64,000 nucleotides of DNA from Deltaproteobacteria bacterium. Lineage in GTDB: Bacteria; Myxococcota_A; Polyangia; GCA-2747355. The stretch is taken from NCBI GenBank assembly GCA_020633415.1, contig JACKDQ010000003.1:1-64000 (forward strand). Reading direction: 5' to 3'. Each line of letters begins with the position of its first letter. Position 1 is the stretch's first letter. The position numbers and the translations under genes are program-made. Positions 33,148-42,684 of this stretch are shown one piece after another. The notes below the pieces were generated by a model, which did not search any database, was not told where the DNA came from, and saw nothing but the letters and a program-made list of their open reading frames with translations.

Positions 33148-33957
33148 ATGCAACGTCGACTAAAAATTGTAGGGTTATTGGTTTTTACGCTCGCCGCCTG
33201 CAGCGACGACAAGACGCCGAGCAAGACCGATGGCGGGACTGTCGGCGACGCCAGTCTTGTCGATTCGAGTCTGCCCGATGCGGTGCAGCCCGACAGCGCC
33301 AGCACGTGCAAGCCGGCCGATCCGCCGTGTCAGGGCGAATCGATTCAGCAGCTGGATTTGTTAGACACGGTGAATCCGGCTCAGCCCCAGGAAGAGGGGC
33401 AGAAGGCCGGCGAGTTTCTGACGCTGGTCGACGCGACGGCCGGCGGCATGAACCCGACCATGTCGTACATTTACTTGCGCTTCGAAAACGATGGCGTCAA
33501 GAAGGTCGCCATCGACGACCAGGCTGCGCTGACCAACGCCACTTGGCATCTGGCGTTGCGGCGTTTCGTGATCCGCATCAACAGCGGTGTGTCAGGGCCA
33601 TCCTGTGTCGTCGGTGCACGCACCGCGCCCAACACCACCTTTGAGGGGCTGACGAGCGTGCCGGCCGGTCTGTCCTTCGAGGCGGAGCAATACCTCACAG
33701 GTACCTGCGGCTATGTGCCGGATACATCGGGCCTTGGTTCACCGGCGACGGTGCTCAGCAACTTCTGGCAATATCCGGGCTGCGTAAAGATGACCAACAA
33801 CGTCTACGTGATCCGCTTGGATAGCGGGCGCCACCTCAAGCTGCAGGTTGCATCCTACTATCCGCCGGACAACCAAAAGGCGTGTGACGAGACCGGCAAG
33901 GTGCCCGTCCCCAGCGGCGGTGGCGCGGTGCGCTTGCGTTGGGCTTGGCTCGACTAG
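33148..33957 (+). CDS. Lipoprotein of unknown function
   Basis: This 269-residue protein has a lipoprotein signal (LKIVGLLVFTLAACSDDKT), an Asp/Ser-rich linker (VGDASLVDSSLPDAVQPDS) and a C-terminal beta-rich domain with an NTTFEGLTSVPAGLSFEAEQ-type stretch and at least four Cys. TMSYIYLRFENDGVKKVAID suggests a domain that acts on or binds a small ligand. No domain is recognised. It ends 14 bp before the double-protease gene and is probably co-transcribed with it. Confidence 0.7.
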   Translation: MQRRLKIVGLLVFTLAACSDDKTPSKTDGGTVGDASLVDSSLPDAVQPDSASTCKPADPPCQGESIQQLDLLDTVNPAQPQEEGQKAGEFLTLVDATAGGMNPTMSYIYLRFENDGVKKVAIDDQAALTNATWHLALRRFVIRINSGVSGPSCVVGARTAPNTTFEGLTSVPAGLSFEAEQYLTGTCGYVPDTSGLGSPATVLSNFWQYPGCVKMTNNVYVIRLDSGRHLKLQVASYYPPDNQKACDETGKVPVPSGGGAVRLRWAWLD

Positions 33958-33971
33958 CCGGAGAGATGCAG

Positions 33972-36900
33972 ATGAAGAGAGTTCTGGGGGCGCTGTCCGT
34001 CGGTCTGTTGTTGCTCGCGGGATGCGCGGAGGCGCCACCGGTCTCCCAAACGAGGTTGGCGCAACGGCCTGACACGCCGAACACGATCGAGGCATCGCCG
34101 AAGTACGCGTCGACAGAAGCGGTGGAGAGTATCGTTTCGCCGGCGGGGCATTTTCGCGTGCACTTCACCCGCCAAGGGACCAACACGGTCGAGCTCGATG
34201 ACGCGGACAAAGATGGTACGCCGGACTATGTGGCGCTTGTCGCTGAGACCTTCGACGCGGTGCACAAGCGCTATCATGGAGAACTGAGTTTTCGCCAACC
34301 CTTTAGCGATCAAGCGATCGCCGACGGAAACGGCGGGGACGAGCGCTTCGATGTCTATCTGCTCGACTTCGGCGGTGTTGGGGACGGTGCGTTTCGTCGC
34401 GAGGGCTGCAACGCAAAAGGTTGCACCGGCTATATGGTGATGGAGAACGACTTCTCCGGCTACGGTTACCCCTCGACCTCCTATGCGGTGCGCATCCTCG
34501 CCAGCCACGAGTACTTTCATGCCGTACAAGCGGCCTATGCGCCGAGCAGTGGCGCGCTGCTGGGCGAAGGAACGGCGGTGTGGGCTACCGAGAGTTTCGA
34601 TCCGACGACGGTCGATCTCGAGACGTTTGCTGGCGCCTATCTAGAGCGCCCTGACCGTTCGCTAGCGACCGACCCGAGCGGTCCTTTGCAGAGCTTCGCC
34701 TATTCCGCAGGGTTGTTTTTTGCGTTTCTCTCCGAACGCTATGGCGAGGAGATGGTTCGCAAGATCTGGGAAGAGATCGGATCTGCACCGACCTGGACTG
34801 AAGTCCTCGACGCGATTCTCAAGCGCGACAAGTCGACCGACTTCTCGGCGGCGTTTGTTGAGTTCTGCCGTTGGAACACCAAGACCGCCAAGCGCGCTGA
34901 CAGCAAGACATCCTATTCTTTCGGTGGTGCGCTACCGGAGATTAGCGCCAAGCTGTTGACGTTGCCCGCGTTGGAGTCTTCGGTCTGGTTGTTTTCCGCG
35001 TCGACCCGCGTCTACCGGATTCCTGCGTTGCAGGGCGGTTTTGTTGCTTCCGTTGGTGGCGATGACCTAGCGGGTATCAAGCTGTTGCTTGTCGATCGCA
35101 GCGCCGCCGAGGTGCGCTCGATCAGCGAAGGAAAATTGGACGGCGATCGACTGCTCGTCACCCATGCCGGTGCGACAGACGGCGATACACTGCTGATGGT
35201 CGTCGATGGACGGACGGGCGGGAGTAGCCGAAAGCTGACCGTCTGTGTCGATCAGAAAGATGGCCGATGTATACCGAGCACCGAGCCTGACGCTGGGCTG
35301 CCGCCCTCGGACGCCGGTTTGCCGGCAGACGCCGCAACATCGGCTAGTAGCTCGGGCGGCTGCAGTATGATCGACGGTGGCGTGTCGATCGGTTGGCCAT
35401 TGTTGTTTGTGCTCGCGCTGTGCGGTTCTCGTCGTCGGCTTCGTCGGACGCGCGCGCTGGGCGCGACGCTAGGTCTGCTCTGGCTGGTGACAACTGCGGT
35501 ACAGGCGCATGCTGAGCGCGGTGATCGCATCAAGCAGATCTCTCGCTACCGCGATCGCTTCGGCGAGGTGCAGGCCGTGCGGCAAGCGGGTCATCGCGCG
35601 CAGTTGCGCTCGGCCGGCCGGCGATTTTCGGCGCGGATCAATCGCTGGGCGATCGTCCAGATCAGTCGCGGGGCCAACGCCGAAGCGCTATTTTCGCGAT
35701 TGGCGCTGTTCGATGCTCAGCCGCTGATGCCGGCGGCCAACCTTTGGCGTGTGCGCAGTCGATCCGCAGCCGAGGACGGTCTCGACATCGCTGAGCGATT
35801 GGCGCCAGCGCTGAGTGCCGACGGCCCTTTGCTGCAGGCGACCCCAGACCTGGAGCTGGCGCGACAAATTGCGACGATTCCGCCCAACGATCCGCTCTAC
35901 GGTGGGCAATGGTACTTGCCGAAGATCAATATCGAGGGGGCCTGGCGAGTCACCGTCGGAGACAGCGCGGTCAAGGTTGCGGTTGTCGACAATGGCTGTG
36001 ATCTCGACCATGCCGATCTACAGGGCAATCTTGAGACCGGCTACAACGCGCTCAGCCCGAACACGCCGCCGACCTATATCCCCAATTCCAACGGCAACGA
36101 ACATGGGACTGCATGTGTGGGTTTGATCGGTGCGGTGGCCAACAACAAGCGTGATATCGCCGGTATTTGCTCGGGCTGTCGCGTGCGTTGTGTGCGCCTG
36201 CTCAACGCAGGGCAGCCGGTCGCGATCTCTGCCGACGTCGCTGCTTACGACTATCAGCTGCAGGCCGGCGTCGCGGTCTCCTCGAATAGCTGGGGCTTTG
36301 TCGAGGCCACGCCTGTGCCGGGCACTTTGGCGACGGCGATCGAGACCTTTGCTGCGAAAGGGCGCGCAGGCAAGGGCGCGGTCGTAGTCTTTGCGGCCGG
36401 CAACGACAGCCGTACCGTAGAAGCCAACGAGATGCAGGCCCTGGGTTCGGTGATCAATGTTGGGGCGGTCAATCTCTTCGGTGAAGCCGCGCCGTTTTCC
36501 AACTCGGGCAAGTCGGTCGCATTAACCGCGCCGACTGGGTCGCTGACCCTGGATATCTCTGGCGCCGAAGGCGCGAATAGCACCGACACCACCGATCGCT
36601 TCGGTGGGACATCGGCGGCGGCGCCGGTCGTCGCTGGTGTTGCCGCGTTGATGCTGTCGGCAAACCCCCAACTGACGGCGGCAGAGGTGCGTCAGTATCT
36701 GATCGAGACCACGCGAAAAGTGCCCTTTGCCTCGCCCGATACGCGAGGCCATGACCCGCTCTACGGGTTTGGCGTGTTGAATGCGGAGGGCGCGGTGCGC
36801 CGTGCCGCAGGTCTGACAACGACGCCGAGCGACGCAGGTGTCGACGGATCGAGTCCCCTCGACGCCGGTATCGTCGACAGTGGAAGCGGTGATTCGTCGG

Positions 36901-37037
36901 CTGGAGGCGGCGGCGGTTGCAGTGCTGGTGGGCGTCTTGCCGCTGACGGCTTGATCGGGTCGTTGGGCTTGGCTTTGTTTGGCTTGCTGCGGCGTGCCGG
37001 CGGTCGGCGTCTCGGGCAGACCGACCGGCTAGGTTAG
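33972..37037 (+). CDS. Double secreted protease: metalloprotease-like half joined to subtilase half through an internal sorting tail
   Basis: One uninterrupted 1021-codon frame holds two exported proteases. ATG 33972 has GGAG about 8 bp upstream and gives a lipoprotein signal (VLGALSVGLLLLAGCAE). Half one has a metalloprotease-like active site, ASHEYFHAVQAAY (His179), and ends like a MYXO-CTERM tail: GGCS (Cys464), hydrophobic stretch WPLLFVLALCG, then GSRRRLRRTR. This runs directly into what looks like a second signal peptide, ALGATLGLLWLVTTAVQAHA, with a signal peptidase site at about residue 514. Half two is a subtilisin-family domain with Asp673 (VVDNGCDLDHADL), His711 (NEHGTACVG) and Ser881 (GGTSAAAPVVAG), and ends with its own tail (GGGGCSAGG, Cys983, then hydrophobic, then Arg). 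A missed stop or indel is the main alternative. Confidence 0.85.
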   Translation: MKRVLGALSVGLLLLAGCAEAPPVSQTRLAQRPDTPNTIEASPKYASTEAVESIVSPAGHFRVHFTRQGTNTVELDDADKDGTPDYVALVAETFDAVHKRYHGELSFRQPFSDQAIADGNGGDERFDVYLLDFGGVGDGAFRREGCNAKGCTGYMVMENDFSGYGYPSTSYAVRILASHEYFHAVQAAYAPSSGALLGEGTAVWATESFDPTTVDLETFAGAYLERPDRSLATDPSGPLQSFAYSAGLFFAFLSERYGEEMVRKIWEEIGSAPTWTEVLDAILKRDKSTDFSAAFVEFCRWNTKTAKRADSKTSYSFGGALPEISAKLLTLPALESSVWLFSASTRVYRIPALQGGFVASVGGDDLAGIKLLLVDRSAAEVRSISEGKLDGDRLLVTHAGATDGDTLLMVVDGRTGGSSRKLTVCVDQKDGRCIPSTEPDAGLPPSDAGLPADAATSASSSGGCSMIDGGVSIGWPLLFVLALCGSRRRLRRTRALGATLGLLWLVTTAVQAHAERGDRIKQISRYRDRFGEVQAVRQAGHRAQLRSAGRRFSARINRWAIVQISRGANAEALFSRLALFDAQPLMPAANLWRVRSRSAAEDGLDIAERLAPALSADGPLLQATPDLELARQIATIPPNDPLYGGQWYLPKINIEGAWRVTVGDSAVKVAVVDNGCDLDHADLQGNLETGYNALSPNTPPTYIPNSNGNEHGTACVGLIGAVANNKRDIAGICSGCRVRCVRLLNAGQPVAISADVAAYDYQLQAGVAVSSNSWGFVEATPVPGTLATAIETFAAKGRAGKGAVVVFAAGNDSRTVEANEMQALGSVINVGAVNLFGEAAPFSNSGKSVALTAPTGSLTLDISGAEGANSTDTTDRFGGTSAAAPVVAGVAALMLSANPQLTAAEVRQYLIETTRKVPFASPDTRGHDPLYGFGVLNAEGAVRRAAGLTTTPSDAGVDGSSPLDAGIVDSGSGDSSAGGGGGCSAGGRLAADGLIGSLGLALFGLLRRAGGRRLGQTDRLG

Positions 37038-37924
37038 CCGTCCGCCTCTTTTGCATACCTCGCGTCGAACAAGGCGAGGTGGATCATCTCGTCCGGCAAG
37101 AGCAATGGTGTTTCGATGACGTTTGCTTCGGGCAGAATGTCGTCGGCCGAGGGCCGGTTGTCTCCGCTCACAGTGACGACCTTGGGCGGTTTGAGATCGA
37201 CCTTCATGCCTTGATTGCTCAGCGCGGCGCAGAAATTCCCGGCGATGATGTTGACGAACTCGGCGACGGCGTCGAGCGCTAATTCGTCGACATCGATGAA
37301 CGCTTCGCTGGTCATCTGCGTGGCGAGCTGTAGTACGGTTGTTGCTGATACGCCGAGCACGAACGCCCCGGGAAAGTCGCCAGCGAAGCGCTGGGAGACG
37401 ACGTATTCGGCGGTTCGTGAGCGGTATCCCCGCCAGGCGCCCATTGGCTTCGCTTGAATGTCTCCGACGCGCTGAAGAATCTTCACCGTAATGTCGGTGC
37501 AGAGCGTAAGAATGTCCGCGTTGCCGAACTCGCGATAGAACTCGCCGATGTCGGTCGTCGTATCCGCCGCCTCGGCCTTGAAGCGGGTGAGTTCTTGGCG
37601 AAGGGTTGTTTCGTCTAGCGCTTCGATCGCGATCAGCGCCTCGCCGAGCATTAGGTTGACACGCCGCTGCTCGCCGAGCAGCTCCTCGAGTTGCTTGTCG
37701 TCAAACAGTCCCTGCGAGACGGCTAGCTCGCCAAAGCGAGCGTCGACCACCCGCTGCATCATCAGCACTTGCTTAACCGCGGTATCGTCGAGCAGCCCGC
37801 GTTCAACGGCCAACGTACCGATCCGACGGTTGTGGGACTTTTGGTGCTCGACGGCCGCCAGCAGCTGTTCGCCGCTGATTACACCGCGCTCGAGCAAGAA
37901 TTGACCAAAGAATTTGGCCGCCAT
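37034..37924 (-). CDS. MshEN-like / CheX-type chemotaxis phosphatase domain protein
   Basis: This 296-residue protein has two parts. Residues 1-125 hold repeats of an MshEN/GspE-N type helical unit: LLERGVISGEQLLAAVEHQK, then RRIGTLAVERGLLDDTAVKQ and GELAVSQGLFDDKQLEELL. Such units bind cyclic di-GMP in several ATPases and regulators. Residues 150-290 match CheX/CheC-like domains (TVLQLATQMTSEAF, DAVAEFVNIIAGNFCAALSN), which dephosphorylate CheY; the DAVAEFVNIIAGN helix is the characteristic E-x-x-N motif. It may couple cyclic di-GMP to motility or chemotaxis. It is convergent with the protease gene; their stop codons overlap. Confidence 0.75.
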   Translation of the reverse strand: MAAKFFGQFLLERGVISGEQLLAAVEHQKSHNRRIGTLAVERGLLDDTAVKQVLMMQRVVDARFGELAVSQGLFDDKQLEELLGEQRRVNLMLGEALIAIEALDETTLRQELTRFKAEAADTTTDIGEFYREFGNADILTLCTDITVKILQRVGDIQAKPMGAWRGYRSRTAEYVVSQRFAGDFPGAFVLGVSATTVLQLATQMTSEAFIDVDELALDAVAEFVNIIAGNFCAALSNQGMKVDLKPPKVVTVSGDNRPSADDILPEANVIETPLLLPDEMIHLALFDARYAKEADG

Positions 37925-38147
37925 GCGCCGGCTCCTGTTTTTCGGGTTCTCCCTAGTTTAACAACAAACGCTCGATAATCGGGGAGCTTCTTTTGTGTGG
38001 GCAGCCGGTCAAGCAGCACCGAACTGATTGCGTCGGTCGGGGAGACGCGGGTGAGGCGAATCATTCGGCCTGCAAACTGACCGCCGAGCGATGCCGTCGG
38101 GCGGCCGGCGATGCCGAAGATCTTTACGTTTCGCAGGTCCCGCGGTT

Positions 38148-38951
38148 TCAGGCCAGCAGATCGAGCAGCAGTCCGCGGGTTTCCATGGCGCGGCCTTGTA
38201 CGGCGATCGCGCTGCGCAGTTGCAGGAGGCTTTGATGTTGCCCGGCAGCTTCCCGCCCGATGCTGGCGTCAGCGATCCGCGAGCGACTGCTGGCCATCGC
38301 CGTTGCCGAGGCGGAGACCAGCTGATCCGCGAGATCGAGGCGGCTGTATTGCGCACCAATCGTACCGCGAGCAGACGACAGCGTATCGATCGCGCCATCG
38401 AGTTCTGCCAATGCTGCTTGCGCAGCGCTTTGCGACCCAACGCTGCTGCCATCGACGCCAAGGGCAGCTGAATCGACGTCGACGCCGCCAACGCTGACGG
38501 TTTGCCCAGTCTCGGCGCCGACCATGATCGAAAACGACGTTCCGTCGAGCACCGTCTGGCCGTTGAATTCGCTGGCTGCGGAAATCCGGTCCAGCTCAAC
38601 CCGCAGGGCACCGAACTCCTCCGCGATCGCGCTACGGTCGCTGTCGCTTAGCGTGCCGTTGCTCGATTGCACGGCGAGCTCGCGCATCCGGGTTAAGATG
38701 CCGGCTTGCTCGCCCATCGCTTGGTCGGCAACTGCGAGAACGCTCTGACCATCGCTGACATTACGTGTTGCTTGGTTGAGCGACGCGAGGCGGGCACTCA
38801 TTTGCGCCACGATCGCGCTGGCCGCAGCATCGTCGCTCGCGCTGTTTAGACGCAGCCCGGAACCCAGTCGACGGTTGTGGCTGTTGAGCTGTCCTTTTGC
38901 CCGCATGATCGCCGACGAAACCCCAGACGTCTCTGCTGGCTGCAGTGACAT
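38148..38951 (-). CDS. fliC: Flagellin
   Basis: This 267-residue protein starts at ATG 38951, with GAGAGG 4 bp upstream. The N-terminal flagellin domain is complete: LNSHNRRLGSGLRLNSASDD, then AAASAIVAQMSARLASLNQA, and QAGILTRMRELAVQSSNGTL. The C-terminal domain ends with RGTIGAQYSRLDLADQLVSA and the helix LQLRSAIAVQGRAMETRGLL, where a Gln/Leu-rich flagellin end is expected. The central variable domain is very short, so only the D0/D1 core plus a small D2 remain. No other flagellar genes are near. I found no convincing sigma-28 or sigma-54 promoter in the 186 bp upstream. Confidence 0.9.
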   Translation of the reverse strand: MSLQPAETSGVSSAIMRAKGQLNSHNRRLGSGLRLNSASDDAAASAIVAQMSARLASLNQATRNVSDGQSVLAVADQAMGEQAGILTRMRELAVQSSNGTLSDSDRSAIAEEFGALRVELDRISAASEFNGQTVLDGTSFSIMVGAETGQTVSVGGVDVDSAALGVDGSSVGSQSAAQAALAELDGAIDTLSSARGTIGAQYSRLDLADQLVSASATAMASSRSRIADASIGREAAGQHQSLLQLRSAIAVQGRAMETRGLLLDLLA

Positions 38952-39137
38952 GTTGCCTCTCGCTGACCGTTGAACCTTTCATTTTACGGTCCGATTCGGG
39001 TCGGTCTAGGGCGAAAGTGGAGTCATCCGAGATCGCTACACTAAAAACAGCCGGCTGCGCGGGCGCTGATCAGTGCGATATGTAGGTGATGCTGGAGCTA
39101 GCGCCGCGGTCGAGGCTAGCCATCTGTGCTCGTCGAG

Positions 39138-40385
39138 CTACCCATCGTCATTCGCCTCACGCTTCTCCTGCCGATGCTGGGCTGCGCTGGCTGCAGCGCG
39201 TTCGGCCTCCGAACCGAGCAGTTCGCGTACCTTGGGTAGCACAGCAAAGATCGAATCGGGCAGGTAGCCGCGTGGTGGCGGCGGTCCTTCGATTTCGATC
39301 AGCTGGGAGATGATCGGCGAGTCGCCACGCATGTAGACTTCGGCGAAGCTCTTGGGCATCGGCTGCAGCGTGCCGCCACCATTGAGTAGCGCGTACTCGT
39401 TGCGCAGGCAGCTGGTCTGGAGCACCTTGCGATTGCTGTAGCTCCACCACCCGGATTCATGCTCGTGTCCGATGACGTAAAGCAAAAAGCGATCGTCGCT
39501 GCGCATTCTGTTTTGGAAGGCGGCGCTGATCTTGATCTCGACATCTTGTGAGCGCAGGCGAGAAACCACTTCTGAGACCATTGTCCAGGTGAGTTTGCGG
39601 GTCGGGTCGCCACCCGCCAGCCAGTCCTTCCAGTAGTCGCGCGTCCAGTACTTCCAAATCCGACCCATCAGCAGCTCTTTGATCTCTGGGATCAAATTGA
39701 AGGCATCGTTCTTGGGTATCAGGCGATCGTGGAAATAGAGTAGCGGTTTGAAAGGAATCACCGTGTCCATTAGCGCCGCGGCTCCCCAACTGATGTTGAG
39801 TAGCCGCTGTCCGTTGTGGTCGAGAAACGGGTTTGTCGCATCGACGCGAAACAACGCGTCGGCCTGAGAACCGTGCTCGATGTGGACGCGGCCGATCGAA
39901 AAGTCGATGCCGGCGAACAGCAGTTTTCCATCGGCGACGGGTTTTGGGTTTGTCTCCGGTCCGCCGTCTGGATCGTTGATTCGGTCTTGGATCAGCCGCT
40001 GCACCGCGGGGAAGAACAGCTCCATGTCGTGGTTGCCGACCACGAATATCGCCCGGCGGGGTGCGGCCGTGTGGTCGAGGAATCTGCGTACGCCCTCGAA
40101 AAATGGGCGGTGAGCGTTGGCGACGCGAGCCATTTTGTCCAGCGCGACGTCAGCGCTGACATGACGCGGATATTTCCCCTGGTAATCTGTTTTGAGCAGG
40201 TCGAAGGTGTCGCCGTTGAAGATCAGATCGATGGCGATGTCGCGGTAACCTTCGCCATTGTAGGTCTGCAGCAAGTCAGCGAGGAAGTCGCTGTGGGGAA
40301 AGTCATCTTCGGGGCCACCGCTACCCATTTCAATGTCGCTGAGGATGACCAAGAGCCGATCGGCTTTGCGGGCAAAAGACTTCAT
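39138..40385 (-). CDS. Metallophosphoesterase
   Basis: This 415-residue calcineurin-like phosphoesterase starts at ATG 40385; an earlier frame start would add an Arg/Ser-rich stretch and is rejected. Motifs are in the order expected: LLVILSDIEMGSGG (first motif, with Glu where most members have His of D-x-H), LIFNGDTFDLL, FVVGNHDMELF, and late YVIGHEHESGWW. The Glu in motif I alters one metal ligand and may change activity or metal choice. The substrate is unknown. The gene lies 53 bp upstream of an APC permease gene in the opposite reading order and is not clearly in an operon with it. Confidence 0.85.
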   Translation of the reverse strand: MKSFARKADRLLVILSDIEMGSGGPEDDFPHSDFLADLLQTYNGEGYRDIAIDLIFNGDTFDLLKTDYQGKYPRHVSADVALDKMARVANAHRPFFEGVRRFLDHTAAPRRAIFVVGNHDMELFFPAVQRLIQDRINDPDGGPETNPKPVADGKLLFAGIDFSIGRVHIEHGSQADALFRVDATNPFLDHNGQRLLNISWGAAALMDTVIPFKPLLYFHDRLIPKNDAFNLIPEIKELLMGRIWKYWTRDYWKDWLAGGDPTRKLTWTMVSEVVSRLRSQDVEIKISAAFQNRMRSDDRFLLYVIGHEHESGWWSYSNRKVLQTSCLRNEYALLNGGGTLQPMPKSFAEVYMRGDSPIISQLIEIEGPPPPRGYLPDSIFAVLPKVRELLGSEAERAAASAAQHRQEKREANDDG

Positions 40386-40437
40386 GTCCCGAGCATCGCC
40401 GTAGCTGGCAAACGAAGCAAGTCTATTGGTCAGCGCG

Positions 40438-42684
40438 CTAGTGGCGACTGAGCATGATCGTCGCGCAATGGGCGTCTTTGGCGACGCGCATCGCGAACTC
40501 GCTGACGATTTGCTGGTTTGGGCGCGCGCTGCCCAGCCGGCTGCCACGCGGACGCAAGCCGATGGCGATTAAGTCGAATTTTTCCGACAGGTCGACGATC
40601 GTTTTCAGCGGATCGTCGCTCACGACGATCTGGACTTCGTGCTTGCCGGGCAGCTTGACCTGGGCCAGCCGGCGCAGCGCCTGCTCAGCCTCACGCTGGC
40701 CAGCAGTGCTCGTGTCCGGCGCCAAGACCCGAACAAAGGTCACGTGGCTGGCCTGGGCTCGGCACAGGCTACTCAGCAGGCGGGCGCGCAAACCGTGCTG
40801 CTGACCGCCACCGCCGATCGGAACCAAGATTCGCTTCACATCGGTCAGCTGCCAGTCGCTGGGGCTGCGCATTAGCGCGACGTCGCAGTCGACGTTGGCC
40901 ATCAGTCGCTGGAGGCGCGAGAACTGCTCGAATCCGCTGATTTCGCCCACGCCCAGCAGCAAGCTCTCACATTTGTGTTCGGTCGCGACCCGGCGGATTT
41001 CGTCCCACGGGTCACTCGCGGTGGTGATCAGCGCCTCGGGGCTGTGTCCGCTTTGGTAGGAAGTGCGGAGCGCGCCGCTCACCACCCGTTGGGCGTCTGG
41101 CAGTCGTTCGGCGGCCGAGTCGAGGTCTGCGCGGTCAGCGGCAACGATCGTCAGCAGCAAAACGCGACCGATCTGTGGCGGAGAGAGCGCGTTAGCTACG
41201 GCGATCAAGCCCTCCGCGTGCTGCGGATTGGCGACGGGCAGCAGCACAAGTGGACTGCGTCCGCGCAGGCGAACGAGATCCGGATCGCTGGCCTCGGCCG
41301 AAGCGTCGGCAGTCTCTGCATCCTGAGCAAACAGCGCTACATAGAGCACAACGCCGAGTCCGAGCCAGACGACGATGATCGCTCCCGCACTGGGCACGGC
41401 CAGCGCCTGATAGACGCTCAGCGCAGCGCAAGATAGTCCCCCCACCGCCGGAATCAGTGGAAAGGCCGGGGTGCGGTAACTCGTCGCTCGGCCGAGCCGC
41501 TTGCGGGAGAGATAGGCGGTTAGGTGGGTCAGCGCGAAAGAAAGCAGGAAGATCAGCGACGCGGCGGCGCCGGCTGCAGCGAGGTTGGGGATCATGAAAG
41601 CGATCGCCACCAGGGTTAGTGCGCTGGCGTAGATCGCCATCGCCGGCGTCTTCGCTCGTCCGTGGCGCCGGCCGAGCACCGCGGGCAGGGTGCGATCGAG
41701 CGCCATCGATAGGGCAACGCGCGATGCCGCTAGCATGTTTGCTTGAAGCGCCGAGAGCATTGAGAGCAATCCGGCGATCAGCACGAGCCAATAGCCGGTT
41801 CTGCCCATGTAGTTTTCGGCGGCGACAGCGATCGCTGTGTCGGGATTGTTGCGGGCCATTTGCTCGACGGTCTGCCCTTCGGGAACACCGACGCTGCAGA
41901 CGAGTAGCAACAGCGGTAGGTAGATCGCCAAGGCGAGACTGAGCGAGCGAAACATCGATTTGGGAATCGTTCGCGCGGGATCCTTGATTTCGCCGGCGAT
42001 AGCGGCGATCAGATCGAAACCCTGTAGTGCGATGAAGGTAAAGCCCATCGCTTTGATCAAGCCGCTGGTGCCGCCGGAGAAAAAGGGGGTTAGGGGCTGC
42101 ATCGATCGCTCGAGGGGCGTGCGGACGAAGACCATCAGTCCGAAGGCGATCAGCACGGTGAAGACCAGTACTTTACCGATCGTCTCCCATTGTCCACCTC
42201 CGCTCTCCTTGCGGATCAACGCGGCAGCATAGGTCGCGGTGGCAGTGCTCGCCAGCAGCAGCGCAAAGCCGCGTGAGGCGATCCAGCTAGCGGGGCTGCC
42301 ACCGAATGCGGAGATCAGGGCGCTGATGCTTTCGCTGGCGAATGCGGCGAAGCCGAGCGCGTAGAGCACGCCAGCGACAATATATGCGAACCAGATGATC
42401 CAGCCGACCACGAAGGCCGCGCGTACCGATAGCACACGCTTGGCGAAGGTGTAGGCGCCGCCCGACTGGGGGAAGCTGCTGGAAATCTCGGCAAAGCTCA
42501 TTGCGGTGATGAAGGCGACTACGCCGTTGAGTGCGAAGGCGACGATCGCTGCCGGGCCGGTGGCTGCCAACGCGGCGCCGGCCAAGGCGAGAATGCCACC
42601 GCCGACGATCGCGCCGACGCCAACACCTGTCGCGCCCCAGACACCAACGGTTCGCTGGGTATCGGCTTGGCCTTCGCTTTGCAC
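40438..42684 (-). CDS. APC-family permease with C-terminal universal stress domains
   Basis: This 748-residue protein starts at GTG 42684. Residues 1 to about 450 form a twelve-helix amino acid/polyamine permease (GVGVGAIVGGGILALAG at the first helix; SSSFPQSGGAYTFAKR; ALQGFDLIAAIAGEIKDPAR). The remaining 300 residues hold two UspA-like folds: RSPLVLLPVANPQHAEGLIA and then KRILVPIGGGGQQHGLRARL, the second with an ending like FDLIAIGLRPRGSRLG and a GS-x9-G(S/T) style ATP loop near it. APC-Usp fusions are known and suggest transport controlled by nucleotide or stress signals. The substrate is unknown. A relative with an added EIIA domain lies at 48888-51566. Confidence 0.9.
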   Translation of the reverse strand: MQSEGQADTQRTVGVWGATGVGVGAIVGGGILALAGAALAATGPAAIVAFALNGVVAFITAMSFAEISSSFPQSGGAYTFAKRVLSVRAAFVVGWIIWFAYIVAGVLYALGFAAFASESISALISAFGGSPASWIASRGFALLLASTATATYAAALIRKESGGGQWETIGKVLVFTVLIAFGLMVFVRTPLERSMQPLTPFFSGGTSGLIKAMGFTFIALQGFDLIAAIAGEIKDPARTIPKSMFRSLSLALAIYLPLLLLVCSVGVPEGQTVEQMARNNPDTAIAVAAENYMGRTGYWLVLIAGLLSMLSALQANMLAASRVALSMALDRTLPAVLGRRHGRAKTPAMAIYASALTLVAIAFMIPNLAAAGAAASLIFLLSFALTHLTAYLSRKRLGRATSYRTPAFPLIPAVGGLSCAALSVYQALAVPSAGAIIVVWLGLGVVLYVALFAQDAETADASAEASDPDLVRLRGRSPLVLLPVANPQHAEGLIAVANALSPPQIGRVLLLTIVAADRADLDSAAERLPDAQRVVSGALRTSYQSGHSPEALITTASDPWDEIRRVATEHKCESLLLGVGEISGFEQFSRLQRLMANVDCDVALMRSPSDWQLTDVKRILVPIGGGGQQHGLRARLLSSLCRAQASHVTFVRVLAPDTSTAGQREAEQALRRLAQVKLPGKHEVQIVVSDDPLKTIVDLSEKFDLIAIGLRPRGSRLGSARPNQQIVSEFAMRVAKDAHCATIMLSRH

